Assembly: GCF_004348895.1 (NCBI RefSeq)
Contig: NZ_RRZK01000007.1
Location: 496,001-560,000, forward strand
Source of the DNA: Pseudomonas vancouverensis
GTDB lineage: Bacteria; Pseudomonadota; Gammaproteobacteria; Pseudomonadales; Pseudomonadaceae
Length of the DNA stretch: 64,000 nt
Reading direction: 5' to 3'
A program made the translations under genes and the position numbers. Position 1 is the stretch's first letter; every line of letters begins with the position of its first letter. Of the stretch, positions 38,876 to 47,645 are shown in pieces. The notes beneath the pieces were generated by a model that saw only the letters and a list, made by a program, of their open reading frames with translations, had not been told where the DNA came from and did no database searches.

Positions 38876-40213
38876 ATGAACAGCGTGTTGATTCGCAATG
38901 CCCGGTTAGTGAACGAGGGTCGTGAGTTCGACGCCGACCTGTTAGTGAGCAACGGGCGAATCGTCAAGATTGCCAGCAGCATCAACGATGAAAAGGCCGA
39001 CCAGGAAATCGATGCCGAAGGCCATTGGTTGCTCCCCGGCATGATCGACGATCAGGTGCATTTCCGTGAACCCGGGGCCCCCGACAAGGGCAGCTTCTAC
39101 AGCGAATCGCGGGCGGCGGTGGCCGGTGGGATCACCAGCTTCATGGACATGCCGAACACCCTGCCGGCGACCCTGACACTTGCCGCACTGGCGGACAAGA
39201 AGCGCCGCACTGCCACCAGCTCCGTGGCCAACTACGGCTTTCATTTCGGCGTCAGCAACGACAACCTCGACACCGTCGCCGCGCTCAATCCCTGTGAGGT
39301 TGCCGGGGTAAAGGTGTTCATGGGGGCCTCGACCGGCAACATGCTGGTGGACGACCCGCGGATTCTAGAGCGGCTGTTTGCCGAGGTGCCGACTATTCTG
39401 CTGGCTCACTGCGAGCACACGCCGAGCATAGATGCCAACGTAGCGAGGTGGCGAGACCGCCATGGCGAATCCATACCTCCCAGCGCTCACCCACTGATTC
39501 GCGATGCCGAAGCCTGTTTTCGTTCATCCTCGATGGCCGTGGCATTAGCGAAGACCTTCGGCACCCGCCTGCACGTCCTGCACCTCACCACCGCCCGCGA
39601 ACTGGCTTTGTTCGAAGACAAGCCGCTGGCACAAAAACGCATCACCGCCGAAGTGTGCTTGCATCATCTGTTGTTCGACGACCGCGACTATCCGTTGTTG
39701 GGCAACCTGATCAAGTGCAACCCGGCGATCAAGACACAGGCGGATCGTGATGCCTTGCGCCAGGCGCTACTGAGCAACCGACTGGATGTCATCGGCAGCG
39801 ACCACGCCCCGCACACCTGGGCGGAAAAACAGCGCCCCTACCCACAAGCGCCCTCCGGCCTGCCACTGGTGCAACACGCCCTGCCCGCGCTCCTCGAACT
39901 GGTAGCCGACAAGGTCTTGCCGATCGCCACCCTGGTGGCGAAAACCAGTCATCGCGTCGCCGACCTGTTCGCCATTCCCGATCGGGGGTATCTTCGCGAA
40001 GGTTACTGGGCAGATCTGGTGCTGATCAAACCCGAACCCGGCGGTGTTGCCGTCAGCACCCAACCGGTTCTGTCGCAATGCGCCTGGACACCGTTCGCCC
40101 GCCAGCGCTTTCGCCACCGTGTCAGCACCACGATCGTCTCGGGCCACGTTGTCTGGCACGACCAACGTCTTAATGACAGTTTAATGGGCTTGCCCCTACG
40201 GTTTATGCGATAA
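38876..40213 (+). CDS. pyrQ: Dihydroorotase paralogue of the zinc-limitation cluster (PyrQ-like)
   Basis: 445 residues of the class I amidohydrolase dihydroorotase family, 2 bases after the previous stop. The first metal motif reads DDQVHFREPG: the usual H-x-H has Gln at the first His (residue about 60). Retained are the carboxylated-Lys region GVKVFMGASTGNM, AHCEH, LHVLHLTTA, the substrate motif CNPAIK and the catalytic GSDHAPH. It would close carbamoyl aspartate to dihydroorotate in pyrimidine synthesis. The Gln variant, seen from memory in other class I enzymes, may reduce zinc need to one ion. It corresponds to PA5541. Confidence 0.9.
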   Translation: MNSVLIRNARLVNEGREFDADLLVSNGRIVKIASSINDEKADQEIDAEGHWLLPGMIDDQVHFREPGAPDKGSFYSESRAAVAGGITSFMDMPNTLPATLTLAALADKKRRTATSSVANYGFHFGVSNDNLDTVAALNPCEVAGVKVFMGASTGNMLVDDPRILERLFAEVPTILLAHCEHTPSIDANVARWRDRHGESIPPSAHPLIRDAEACFRSSSMAVALAKTFGTRLHVLHLTTARELALFEDKPLAQKRITAEVCLHHLLFDDRDYPLLGNLIKCNPAIKTQADRDALRQALLSNRLDVIGSDHAPHTWAEKQRPYPQAPSGLPLVQHALPALLELVADKVLPIATLVAKTSHRVADLFAIPDRGYLREGYWADLVLIKPEPGGVAVSTQPVLSQCAWTPFARQRFRHRVSTTIVSGHVVWHDQRLNDSLMGLPLRFMR

Positions 40214-40229
40214 CGCTCGTTAGTTGCAC

Positions 40230-41138
40230 ATGAGTACGCCGACCATGATCCGGATCACCCTGCCCGATGGTTCATTGCGTGAATACGACCAGCCGCTGTC
40301 TGTGCATGAGGTGGCCGCGAGCATCGGCGCCGAATTAGCCAGTGCAGCCGTTGCCGGTCGGGTGGACGGTGTGCTCGTGGACTGTGAACACCTGATCGAC
40401 GCGGATGCCAGGGTCAGCATCGTTACGCCACGGGAACCGGATGGGCTGGAAATCCTGCGACGCTCCTGTGCATTGATGCTGGCCATGGCGGTCAAGCAAC
40501 TGCATCCCCATGCACAGCTGCGCGAAGGTTCAGAGCTGGGGGACGGGTTCTTCTACGAGTTCACCTCCGAGCGGCCGCTCAGCCCGACCGACCTGCCCGG
40601 AATTGAAGCGCGCATGCAGGCATTGGCCGCGACCAATCACTCGATCCGTCGGCAGCCTCTGCCATCCCTCGAAAAAGGTCTTTCGCTGTACCGTCTGGGC
40701 GACACCGAGTATCAATCCCGGGGACCGCATGTCCCCGCCACCAAAGTCTTGCAGGCCTTCGCGCTCGATCACATCAGCGGCACGCTGCAGCAAAGGATCT
40801 ACGGCACTTGTTGGTCCAGCCACCAGGAGCTGCAGTACTGGCAGATCCCGCCCAAGGTCGTGGTTGTCAGCATGGATGATCGGCAGACGGCTTACGCGCA
40901 GGCAGTGACGGAAACCTTGCGCCAGAACGGCGTTCGCGCGCGAGCAGACCTGCGTAACGAAAAAGTCCGCTACAAGATTCGTCAGCACAGCCAATCCGTA
41001 CCGTACCTGGTGGTGATCGGGGAGAAGGAGCAAACGGGTGGATTCGTCAGTGTACGCAGCCGAACCGGAGAGGATTTCGGCCGGATGGGCGTCGAGGCGG
41101 CTTGTCAGTGGCTTAGTCAGCCTGAAGACGGTGAATAA
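40230..41138 (+). CDS. Threonyl-tRNA-synthetase-like protein lacking the catalytic core
   Basis: 302 residues from ATG 40230 (ATG 40245 is equally possible; neither has a clear ribosome-binding site), against about 640 for ThrRS. A TGS domain (about 1-66, IRITLPDGSLREYD) is followed by an editing-like N2 domain (about 67-200). Then comes directly the anticodon-binding domain (about 205-300, RADLRNEKVRYKIRQHS). The class II catalytic domain, about 300 residues, is absent in frame. The editing-site H-x-x-x-H of ThrRS is replaced by Leu82 and Met86 (SCALMLAMA), and the Cys of its CRGPH motif is Ser163, with His167 kept. It therefore lacks the zinc ligands and cannot charge tRNA. It ends the Zur-linked operon 16 bases after pyrQ. 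Confidence 0.88.
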   Translation: MSTPTMIRITLPDGSLREYDQPLSVHEVAASIGAELASAAVAGRVDGVLVDCEHLIDADARVSIVTPREPDGLEILRRSCALMLAMAVKQLHPHAQLREGSELGDGFFYEFTSERPLSPTDLPGIEARMQALAATNHSIRRQPLPSLEKGLSLYRLGDTEYQSRGPHVPATKVLQAFALDHISGTLQQRIYGTCWSSHQELQYWQIPPKVVVVSMDDRQTAYAQAVTETLRQNGVRARADLRNEKVRYKIRQHSQSVPYLVVIGEKEQTGGFVSVRSRTGEDFGRMGVEAACQWLSQPEDGE

Positions 41139-41150
41139 CTGGAATAACGC

Positions 41151-41180
41151 CATCGCGAGCAGGCTCGCTGCTCGCGAAGG
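41151..41180. repeat. REP element
   Basis: CATCGCGAGCAGGCTCGCTG followed by CTCGCGAAGG, a compact palindromic REP between the ThrRS-like gene and the convergent DUF3617 gene; probably acts at the transcript ends. Confidence 0.8.
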
Positions 41181-41192
41181 TTGTTGAAAAAA

Positions 41193-41714
41193 TCAGGCTC
41201 TCGGTTTCACAGTCCCGCAATCCTGCCCCAACCAGACGGCACGGGATTCCAGGCTGCCCTTCTGCTGAATACCGGTGGCATTGAAGGTGCCGTTGACCTT
41301 GGTGGTGAACTCACGATCGCTGACAAAGGTGGCCACGCCGGCGCCCTGGGCTCTCGGGCAACTGAAGCGGAATTTCCACTGATTGCCGGAACGGTCGGTG
41401 ATTTCCTGTTTGCAGCCCGATTGCGGATCGGTCAGCGGAATATTGTCTGTCTTGACCTGCTCCGGGGTAAGGCACGCGCGAACGCCCTTACCGCCAATGG
41501 TGATGCCCTGCTTTTCCAGCTGCGCACGTTGTGCCGGGGTCATCTGGCCCTGAAGCTGGCCGAGGATCAATTGCAGATCGGGCATGTTCTGGTCATCGAC
41601 CTTCATGTTGCTTGTGGTCAGCTCCCACAGCCCCGGTTGCAGCATCTGCGCCTGAGCGACTACAGGAAGTGCCAAACCCAGAGCCATGGCCAAACCCAGC
41701 AGACGAACGTTCAT
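41193..41714 (-). CDS. DUF3617-family exported protein
   Basis: 173 residues with a signal peptide (1-22, ending VAQAQ) and the family opening LQPGLWELTTSNMKV. Four Cys residues in the mature part (RACLTPEQV, SGCKQE, FSCPRA, GQDCGTV) suggest two disulfides, as expected for a periplasmic beta-sandwich. AGGAGTT precedes the ATG by about 7 bases. Function unknown; no operon partner. Confidence 0.9.
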   Translation of the reverse strand: MNVRLLGLAMALGLALPVVAQAQMLQPGLWELTTSNMKVDDQNMPDLQLILGQLQGQMTPAQRAQLEKQGITIGGKGVRACLTPEQVKTDNIPLTDPQSGCKQEITDRSGNQWKFRFSCPRAQGAGVATFVSDREFTTKVNGTFNATGIQQKGSLESRAVWLGQDCGTVKPRA

Positions 41715-41846
41715 CGAGTAACTCCTGATCAGTAGTGGCCGTTAGACGTCAGCCGCAAGCTTCGGTTCATGGGCCAATTAATTAGCGACATTCTGCACGG
41801 AACATGGTCTGTTAAGCACTGAATCTTCAGGAGCAAGGCTGCCCCC

Positions 41847-43286
41847 ATGGATTATTTTGGCCCACACATTTTCGGTTACACCATCGCCCTGCTGCATTCG
41901 CTCGGCATGATCGCGGCAATTCACGCCGTATTGACCGTCCGTACCGCCCAAGGCTCGATCGCCTGGGCCCTGTCGCTGATCTTCATTCCTTACCTGACCC
42001 TCATCCCGTACCTGGTGTTCGGCCGCAGCACGTTCGACGGCTACATCAAGGCACGGCGCCAGGCCAACGAGGAAATGCGCAAGGCCATCTCCGAACTCAA
42101 CTGGCGCCCCTGGGTAGAAGAAGCACTGACGGCCCGCGCCTCCTCCGCGTACGACACCCTCAGGGCGATGCCGAAACTGGGCAACATGCCGTGCCTGGCC
42201 AACAATGAAGTGCATCTGCTGATCAATGGCAAGGCCACCTTCGACGCGATATTCGAAGCCATCAGCCAGGCAAAGGAAGCCGTGCTGATCCAATTCTTCA
42301 TCGTTCACGACGACCGCCTCGGCCAGCGCCTGCAAACGCTGCTGCTGAAGAAAGCGGCCGAAGGCGTGGCGGTCTACCTGTTGTATGACCGCATCGGCAG
42401 CCATTCCCTGCCCCACAGTTATGCACAGAAGTTGCGCGACGGCGGTGTCGAGGTGAAAGCCTTTGCCACTCGCAGCGGCTGGCTCAACCGGTTTCAGGTC
42501 AATTTCCGTAATCACCGCAAAGTCGTGGTCGTCGATGGCATGCTGGGGTTTGTCGGCGGGCACAACGTCGGCGACGAATACATGGGCGAAAAACCGCCCT
42601 TGGCGCCCTGGCGCGATACCCACGTACAGGTCCGCGGACCGGTGGTGGCCAACATGCAGGAGTCCTTCGCCGAAGACTGGTTCTGGGCTGCGCGCTCACT
42701 GCCGCCGTTGATCCTGCCGGAGGTGTATCCGGAAGATGGCGTGCTGTGCCAGCTACTCGCCAGCGGCCCCGCCGACGCTTACGAAACCTGCTCACTGTTT
42801 TTCGTCGAAGCCATCCACGCAGCGACCGAACGGGTGTGGATCACCACCCCGTACTTCATCCCCGATGAAGCGGTGTTCGCGGCCCTGCGCCTGGCTGTGT
42901 TGCGCGGTGTGGATGTGCGGATCCTGCTTCCCTCGCGTCCGGACCACCGCATCGTCTACGCCGCCTCCAGCCTTTACGCTTTTGAGGCCGTGCGCGCAGG
43001 CGTGCGGATGTTCCGTTACGAGCCCGGTTTCCTGCATCAGAAAGTGGTATTGATCGACAGTGAGATCAGCGCCATCGGCAGCGCCAACCTGGACAACCGT
43101 TCGTTCCGGCTGAATTTCGAAGTGATGTTGCTGACGGTCGACAGCGCCTTTGCCGCCGAAGTCGAGCACATGCTCAACGACGACTTTGCCCAGGCCCACG
43201 AAATCAACAAGGAAGAAGGCCGGGAGACCCACCGCCTGCAACAACTTGGCATGCGGATCGCCCGGCTTATTTCGCCGATTCTTTAA
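41847..43286 (+). CDS. cls: Cardiolipin synthase A
   Basis: 479 residues. Two N-terminal transmembrane segments (about 8-60, including [17 protein letters not shown]), then two phospholipase-D catalytic motifs: [16 protein letters not shown] (about 225-240) and [23 protein letters not shown] (about 398-420). It condenses two phosphatidylglycerols into cardiolipin at the inner membrane. CAGGAG is about 14 bases before the ATG, a long spacing. Its end overlaps the convergent CFA synthase gene by 4 bases. Confidence 0.95.
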   Translation: MDYFGPHIFGYTIALLHSLGMIAAIHAVLTVRTAQGSIAWALSLIFIPYLTLIPYLVFGRSTFDGYIKARRQANEEMRKAISELNWRPWVEEALTARASSAYDTLRAMPKLGNMPCLANNEVHLLINGKATFDAIFEAISQAKEAVLIQFFIVHDDRLGQRLQTLLLKKAAEGVAVYLLYDRIGSHSLPHSYAQKLRDGGVEVKAFATRSGWLNRFQVNFRNHRKVVVVDGMLGFVGGHNVGDEYMGEKPPLAPWRDTHVQVRGPVVANMQESFAEDWFWAARSLPPLILPEVYPEDGVLCQLLASGPADAYETCSLFFVEAIHAATERVWITTPYFIPDEAVFAALRLAVLRGVDVRILLPSRPDHRIVYAASSLYAFEAVRAGVRMFRYEPGFLHQKVVLIDSEISAIGSANLDNRSFRLNFEVMLLTVDSAFAAEVEHMLNDDFAQAHEINKEEGRETHRLQQLGMRIARLISPIL

Positions 43287-44467
43287 AGGTAGATGTCGTC
43301 ACGTGTCCATGGCAATTCATGGCTGCCATCGGGATGAGCTTTGACGGCGAGGATCTGGTGCAGGTTGATCCAGCCCCGGGCGAACGCATACGCACAACCC
43401 GCCAGGTACAGACGCCAGATACGCAAGGCCTGTTCCGGCACCAGTTTGGCGGCGGCCTCGAGGTTATCTTCCAGACGTTCGCTCCAGTGGTCCAGCGTGC
43501 GCGCGTAATGCAGGCGCAGGCTTTCCACGTCGACGATCTCCAGACCGGCCTCGCTGATCTCGGCGGAAATCATCGACAGGTGCGGCAACTCGCCATTGGG
43601 GAATACGTATTTTTCGATGAAGTCGCCGGCACCACGCCCCACCGGACGGCCATCGGTGTGCTTGGCGGTAATCCCGTGGTTCATCACCAGGCCGCCCTCT
43701 TTCACCGCGCCGAACAGGGTCTTGCAGTACTCGGCCAGATTGGCGTGACCGACGTGTTCGAACATGCCGACACTGACCACTTTGTCGAAGCGGCCATCCT
43801 GAGGCAGATCCCGGTAGTCGAGCAGTTGCAGTTCGACCATGTCTTCCAGACCTTCCGCTTTGACGCGCTCACGAGCCAGTTCCAATTGCTCTTTGCTCAA
43901 GGTGATGCCGAATACTTTCGCGCCGAATTCCCGCGCGGCGAAGCGCGCCAGCCCGCCCCAACCACAACCGACATCCAATAGATAGTCGCCGGGTTGCAGA
44001 CGCAGCTTGCGGCAAAGATGACGGAATTTGGCTTGCTGGGCTTGCTCCAGGGTTTCACTGCCGGTCTCGAAATAGGCACAGGAATAGGCCATGTCACTGT
44101 CGAGCCACAGCTGATAAAACGCGTTGGAGAGGTCGTAATGATAGGAGATCGCCTTGGCGTCGGTCTCTTTGTCGTGGACGGTACGCACGGGCTGATTGTC
44201 GTCGTCATCCGCGAGCAAGGCCTGGCTCCATTCGTCACAGACCCTGATCACGTCGCTGATCGAGCCCTCAAGTTCCAGCTTGCCCTCGACAAAGGCTGCG
44301 CCGAGCGCGTCCAGACTTGGGTGCGTGAACTGGGTAACCATTTGCGGGTCCTTGACCACAATCGTGACGCTGGGCGTCGGCCCCAGATTGAACTCATGGC
44401 CGTCCCAGAGCCGCAGGCGAAGCGGTAGCTGCAGATTCTGTAAGGCCGGTGGAAGTTGCGCGAGCAT
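43283..44467 (-). CDS. cfa: Cyclopropane-fatty-acyl-phospholipid synthase
   Basis: 394 residues from [20 protein letters not shown] with AAGGGGGAT just upstream; the frame to 44614 adds unlikely residues. The N-terminal lipid-binding part is followed by the SAM-methyltransferase motif [16 protein letters not shown], then [29 protein letters not shown] and the family's C-terminal W-rich region. It methylenates unsaturated acyl chains of membrane phospholipids. It corresponds to PA5546. A 14-base palindrome lies 17 bases before the start codon. Confidence 0.94.
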   Translation of the reverse strand: MLAQLPPALQNLQLPLRLRLWDGHEFNLGPTPSVTIVVKDPQMVTQFTHPSLDALGAAFVEGKLELEGSISDVIRVCDEWSQALLADDDDNQPVRTVHDKETDAKAISYHYDLSNAFYQLWLDSDMAYSCAYFETGSETLEQAQQAKFRHLCRKLRLQPGDYLLDVGCGWGGLARFAAREFGAKVFGITLSKEQLELARERVKAEGLEDMVELQLLDYRDLPQDGRFDKVVSVGMFEHVGHANLAEYCKTLFGAVKEGGLVMNHGITAKHTDGRPVGRGAGDFIEKYVFPNGELPHLSMISAEISEAGLEIVDVESLRLHYARTLDHWSERLEDNLEAAAKLVPEQALRIWRLYLAGCAYAFARGWINLHQILAVKAHPDGSHELPWTRDDIYL

Positions 44468-44483
44468 GGATAATCCCCCTTGT

Positions 44484-44497
44484 TTCAGACGTCTGAA
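44484..44497. promoter_or_regulatory. 14-bp palindrome before the CFA synthase gene
   Basis: Perfect palindrome TTCAGACGTCTGAA, extendable to TGTTCAGAC/GTCTGAAACA with one inserted base on the minus strand. It is centred about 23 bases upstream of the start codon. It could be a repressor operator or a 5'-leader hairpin; the cognate protein is unknown. Confidence 0.45.
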
Positions 44498-44515
44498 CAG
44501 AGGGTAGACCATCTT

Positions 44516-44546
44516 TGAAAAATAGCAGGCTATCGATTTAATAGCC
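44516..44546 (-). terminator. Possible terminator of the SPFH-ATPase operon
   Basis: Stem GGCTAT/ATAGCC with a seven-base loop (44528-44546), followed on the minus strand by TGCTATTTTTC. The stop codon of the small downstream frame lies within the loop. The stem is short, so strength is uncertain; on the plus strand GTTTTC follows. Confidence 0.4.
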
Positions 44547-44690
44547 GTTTTCAATGACCCGAACCGCCTCGACCAGCCGATGCGAGTGCAAAAAAGATGC
44601 GCCCTCATTGTCAATGACTACAAAGCGGGCGCACAGTTCTAAAAATTTGAATCCGTTCAACACCCGCGTTTCAGAGCGTTCAAGCCTCAT
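44538..44690 (-). CDS. Candidate 50-residue protein at the end of the ATPase operon
   Basis: ATG 44690 opens a 50-residue frame (MRLERSETRVLNGFKFLELC at its start, ending IENGY) that overlaps the last 11 bases of the P-type ATPase gene. It stops exactly within the candidate terminator hairpin. The residue mix (FVVIDNEGASFLHSHRLVEAV) looks like a folded soluble peptide rather than random frame translation, and contains two His and one Cys. There is no independent ribosome-binding site beyond CAAGG, so translation would be coupled. It could instead be the 3' remnant of a lost gene. Confidence 0.35.
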   Translation of the reverse strand: MRLERSETRVLNGFKFLELCARFVVIDNEGASFLHSHRLVEAVRVIENGY

Positions 44691-46590
44691 CCTTGAGCTT
44701 GAGCAAAGGCTCCTGGAACCGCAGCAGGCGCCCGGCATTGCCCAGCACCAGGAGCGTGCTGAGGTTATGCAGCAGTGCCGCAATCATGGCCCCCGCCGCA
44801 CCGAGCCAGCCAAAAGCGGCAAAGGCCACGATTGCCAGCGTCCAGCCCAGGCCGATGATCACGTTGACCTGCAACGTCTGGCGACACTGACGGCTCAGCC
44901 GCACACAGGTCCCCAGCCGACGCAGATCACTGCCGATCAACACGATATCGGCCGACGCCAAGGCAATGTCGGCGCCGCCGGCACCCATGGCCACGCCCAC
45001 CACACCGGCCTTGAGGGCCAGGGAATCGTTGATGCCGTCGCCGACCACCATCGGCCGGAAACCGCTGTCGATTTCCTTGAGCACGCGGTTGAGTTTGTCT
45101 TCGGGCAAGGCCTGCGCTTCAACGTCACTGATGCCGACATCGCGGGCCAGTGTCTGCGCCACGCTGTGACGATCGCCAGTCAGCAGCAACTGACGACCCA
45201 AGCCCAGTTCGCGCAGCTCGCTCAAGGCAAATTGCGCTTCCGGTTTGACGCTGTCGGCGAGCAACAGCCAGGCGAGGAATTCACCATTGAGCGCCAATCC
45301 GGCAATCGGACCGTCGTGCTCGGGAACCGTCGTAGTCGAGATGCCAAGCTGCGTGAACAACTCCGGCCGACCCAACGCCGCTTCGCCCTGTTCAGTCATT
45401 GCCACGACGCCCAGACCCTGACGCTCGTGAACATCCGACAACAGCAGGAAATGCTCCTGGGTCACCAGACTCGCGAGTGCACGGCTGACCGGATGGCTGC
45501 TGGCAGAGCCGAGGCTGGCAGCCAATTTGAGGACATGGCTGCGATCTTCCAGTGGGCTGTCTATGGATTGCAGGCGCAGGGTGCCGTAGGTCAGCGTGCC
45601 GGTCTTGTCCACCACCAGCGACGTCAGGTCCGCCAGCTCCTCAAGAAACGCCGAGCTGCGAATCAGGATGCCGTGGCGAGCCGCGACTGCAACACCGGCA
45701 ATGGCCGTGGCCGGTGCCGACAACACCAGAGCGCAAGGGCAAGCCGCAACCAACACCGCGAGCATCGCCTGGGCATTGTTGGTGATGAACCAGGTCACGG
45801 CGGCCAGCAACAGGACCAGCACCATGTAGCTGCCCGCGTAGCGTTCCAGCAACCGCGTGATCGGCGGCTTGGAGCGCTCGGCGTTTTGCATCAGCGCGAT
45901 GACTTTACCGAGGGTCGATTCATGCCCGGTGCGGGTGACTTCGATGCGCAGTAAACCATCCAGATTGATCGCGCCGCCGAACACTGGCATGCCGACACCC
46001 GCCTCCACCGGCACTGATTCGCCAGTGATGGATGCCGTGTCCAGGCTTGCCTGACCCGACAATACTCTGCCGTCCGCAGGCACGCGGTCACCGGCACGCA
46101 CTTCGACCACATCGCCGGCCTTGAGCGTGCCGTTATCGACTTCGACGATCGAGCCGTCCGCCTGAACCTTGCGCGCATGGCTGCGGGTCAATTTGCCGAG
46201 GGCGTGAATCGCCTCCTGCGAACCGATCACACTGCGCTCTTCCAGCACGTGGCCGAAGATCATGATGATCGGCAGCAGCGCCGCCGTCAGTAGATCGCCA
46301 GTGGCCCAGGCGCCAAGCATGGCCAAGGCAATCAACTGATCGGTGATGCCGTGCAGGCTTGGATAACGCAGGCTGTACCAGGCCGAACGCATGACCGGTA
46401 CCGCAACCAGCAAGGAGGCGAAGCCCAGCAGCAATTGGCTGACACCTGTTTGTTCCGGCGCCAGCCAGCGCCAGATCAAGCCCAGCGCCAAAAAGCCCAG
46501 GGCCAGCATGGCCAGAGTCAGTTGGCGTGCGGCACTGCGCTGTTCGGCCGAGGACAACATGCTCGGTGCAGCGGCGGTTTGCGCAGTCAT
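44680..46590 (-). CDS. P1B-type heavy-metal transporting ATPase
   Basis: 636 residues. No N-terminal metal-binding domain or CxxC is present. Core motifs: actuator ITGESVPVEAG, the metal-selecting transmembrane motif ACPCAL (CPC), phosphorylation DKTGTLTYG, nucleotide-binding SSHPVSRAL (SEHP-like) and VGDGINDSLAL. In the last transmembrane segments the usual zinc-ATPase Asp (DxGAT) is replaced by LLHNLSTLLVLGN. CPC points to Zn/Cd/Pb or copper; the third SPFH gene upstream overlaps it by 4 bases. Metal and direction of transport are uncertain. Confidence 0.9.
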   Translation of the reverse strand: MTAQTAAAPSMLSSAEQRSAARQLTLAMLALGFLALGLIWRWLAPEQTGVSQLLLGFASLLVAVPVMRSAWYSLRYPSLHGITDQLIALAMLGAWATGDLLTAALLPIIMIFGHVLEERSVIGSQEAIHALGKLTRSHARKVQADGSIVEVDNGTLKAGDVVEVRAGDRVPADGRVLSGQASLDTASITGESVPVEAGVGMPVFGGAINLDGLLRIEVTRTGHESTLGKVIALMQNAERSKPPITRLLERYAGSYMVLVLLLAAVTWFITNNAQAMLAVLVAACPCALVLSAPATAIAGVAVAARHGILIRSSAFLEELADLTSLVVDKTGTLTYGTLRLQSIDSPLEDRSHVLKLAASLGSASSHPVSRALASLVTQEHFLLLSDVHERQGLGVVAMTEQGEAALGRPELFTQLGISTTTVPEHDGPIAGLALNGEFLAWLLLADSVKPEAQFALSELRELGLGRQLLLTGDRHSVAQTLARDVGISDVEAQALPEDKLNRVLKEIDSGFRPMVVGDGINDSLALKAGVVGVAMGAGGADIALASADIVLIGSDLRRLGTCVRLSRQCRQTLQVNVIIGLGWTLAIVAFAAFGWLGAAGAMIAALLHNLSTLLVLGNAGRLLRFQEPLLKLKDEA

Positions 46591-47645
46591 TGTGCAGCTC
46601 CCTGAATGATCAGGCGGGAATCGTCTTTGGGATCAACCGTCGTCACCGAACCGGCCTGGCCGAGAATCTTCGGCATCCGCTCGCGGTAAATGCGCAGTAG
46701 CATTTGTGGATCGGTGCCTTGTTGTTGCGCTTTGGCCAGGCTCAAGACGGTGGCGGTGTCCGCCGATGCCTTGGCCAATCGTTCACTGGCCTGGGCATGG
46801 GCAACCTGCAAAGTACGGTCAGCTTGTTCGTTGGCAGTCTGGGTCAGCTTCTCGGCATCGGTGCGGGCGTTGGCCACCGCTTTGTCGGCTTGCTGGCTGG
46901 CCGTCAGTACGGCATTGAATGCATTCACCGCGGGGCTCGGCAGACTGGATTGCACATCGACCCGCGCCACTTCGATGCCCAGTCCCTGCCCCGTGGCGGC
47001 CAACTCAGCCAGTCGCTGATTGATGCCCTGCACCAGATCGCCGCGCAAGCGTTCGCGTCGTTCCGCCGCCTGACTGTCGGCGCCAATCAGTTCCGGGCGG
47101 GCAACCAATATGGTGTCCAGATCGCGCGCAGCTGTAAGTGCCACCGCACTGCGAGTGACCAGGCGATCCAGCGCCGGCAATACATGCTCCGCTTGCAGCA
47201 CAAAGGCGTAAGGCTCCGTCACTTTGTAGAACACCCGGACATCGAGTTGCACCACACCGGCATCACCGGTCAGCAGGTAACCTGAACCGGCGAGGGCATC
47301 ACTGATAGGTGTCGCGAAACTTGCGACGCGATCCGCTTGTACAGCGGCATCAGTACGCAGCAGGTTTTCCACTCGGCGTTCGATAACCCGGTCCGCCGCC
47401 GGCAGCAAAATCACCTGCTCGAAAGGACGTGGCCAGGCCAACAGCAAACCGGCGTTCTGGATTCGATCCAGCGCGCCGAAATGTAAAACCACGGCGCGGT
47501 TCTGTGGGTCGATCTGCCGCACATTGGAAAACGCCCAGGCTATCGCAGCGAGCACCGTCACCCCGTACAGGGCCAGAAATGCAAAGCGACCGGCCTGAAT
47601 CCACGGGCTGCTCAACTCATTTGTTCCACGTGGAACCAAACTCAT
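46587..47645 (-). CDS. SPFH/band-7 membrane protein, HflC/HflK-like (third of three)
   Basis: 352 residues. One N-terminal transmembrane helix (about 18-40, RFAFLALYGVTVLAAIAWAF), an SPFH domain (about 45-250, opening VRQIDPQNRAVVLHFGALDRI), and an Ala/Gln/Glu-rich coiled coil (about 245-320) ending in a basic tail. SPFH proteins assemble in large membrane rings and modulate proteases such as FtsH. It overlaps the ATPase gene and the preceding SPFH gene by 4 bases each. It is divergent from canonical hflKC, which are normally beside hflX, and is not expected to be the cell's main HflKC. Confidence 0.88.
   Translation of the reverse strand: MSLVPRGTNELSSPWIQAGRFAFLALYGVTVLAAIAWAFSNVRQIDPQNRAVVLHFGALDRIQNAGLLLAWPRPFEQVILLPAADRVIERRVENLLRTDAAVQADRVASFATPISDALAGSGYLLTGDAGVVQLDVRVFYKVTEPYAFVLQAEHVLPALDRLVTRSAVALTAARDLDTILVARPELIGADSQAAERRERLRGDLVQGINQRLAELAATGQGLGIEVARVDVQSSLPSPAVNAFNAVLTASQQADKAVANARTDAEKLTQTANEQADRTLQVAHAQASERLAKASADTATVLSLAKAQQQGTDPQMLLRIYRERMPKILGQAGSVTTVDPKDDSRLIIQGAAQ

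Noticed and set aside
44538..44783. Longer 81-codon version of the small frame at the end of the ATPase operon
   Set aside because: Its first 30 codons lie wholly inside the ATPase gene in another frame and look random; only the part from ATG 44690 was kept as a candidate.
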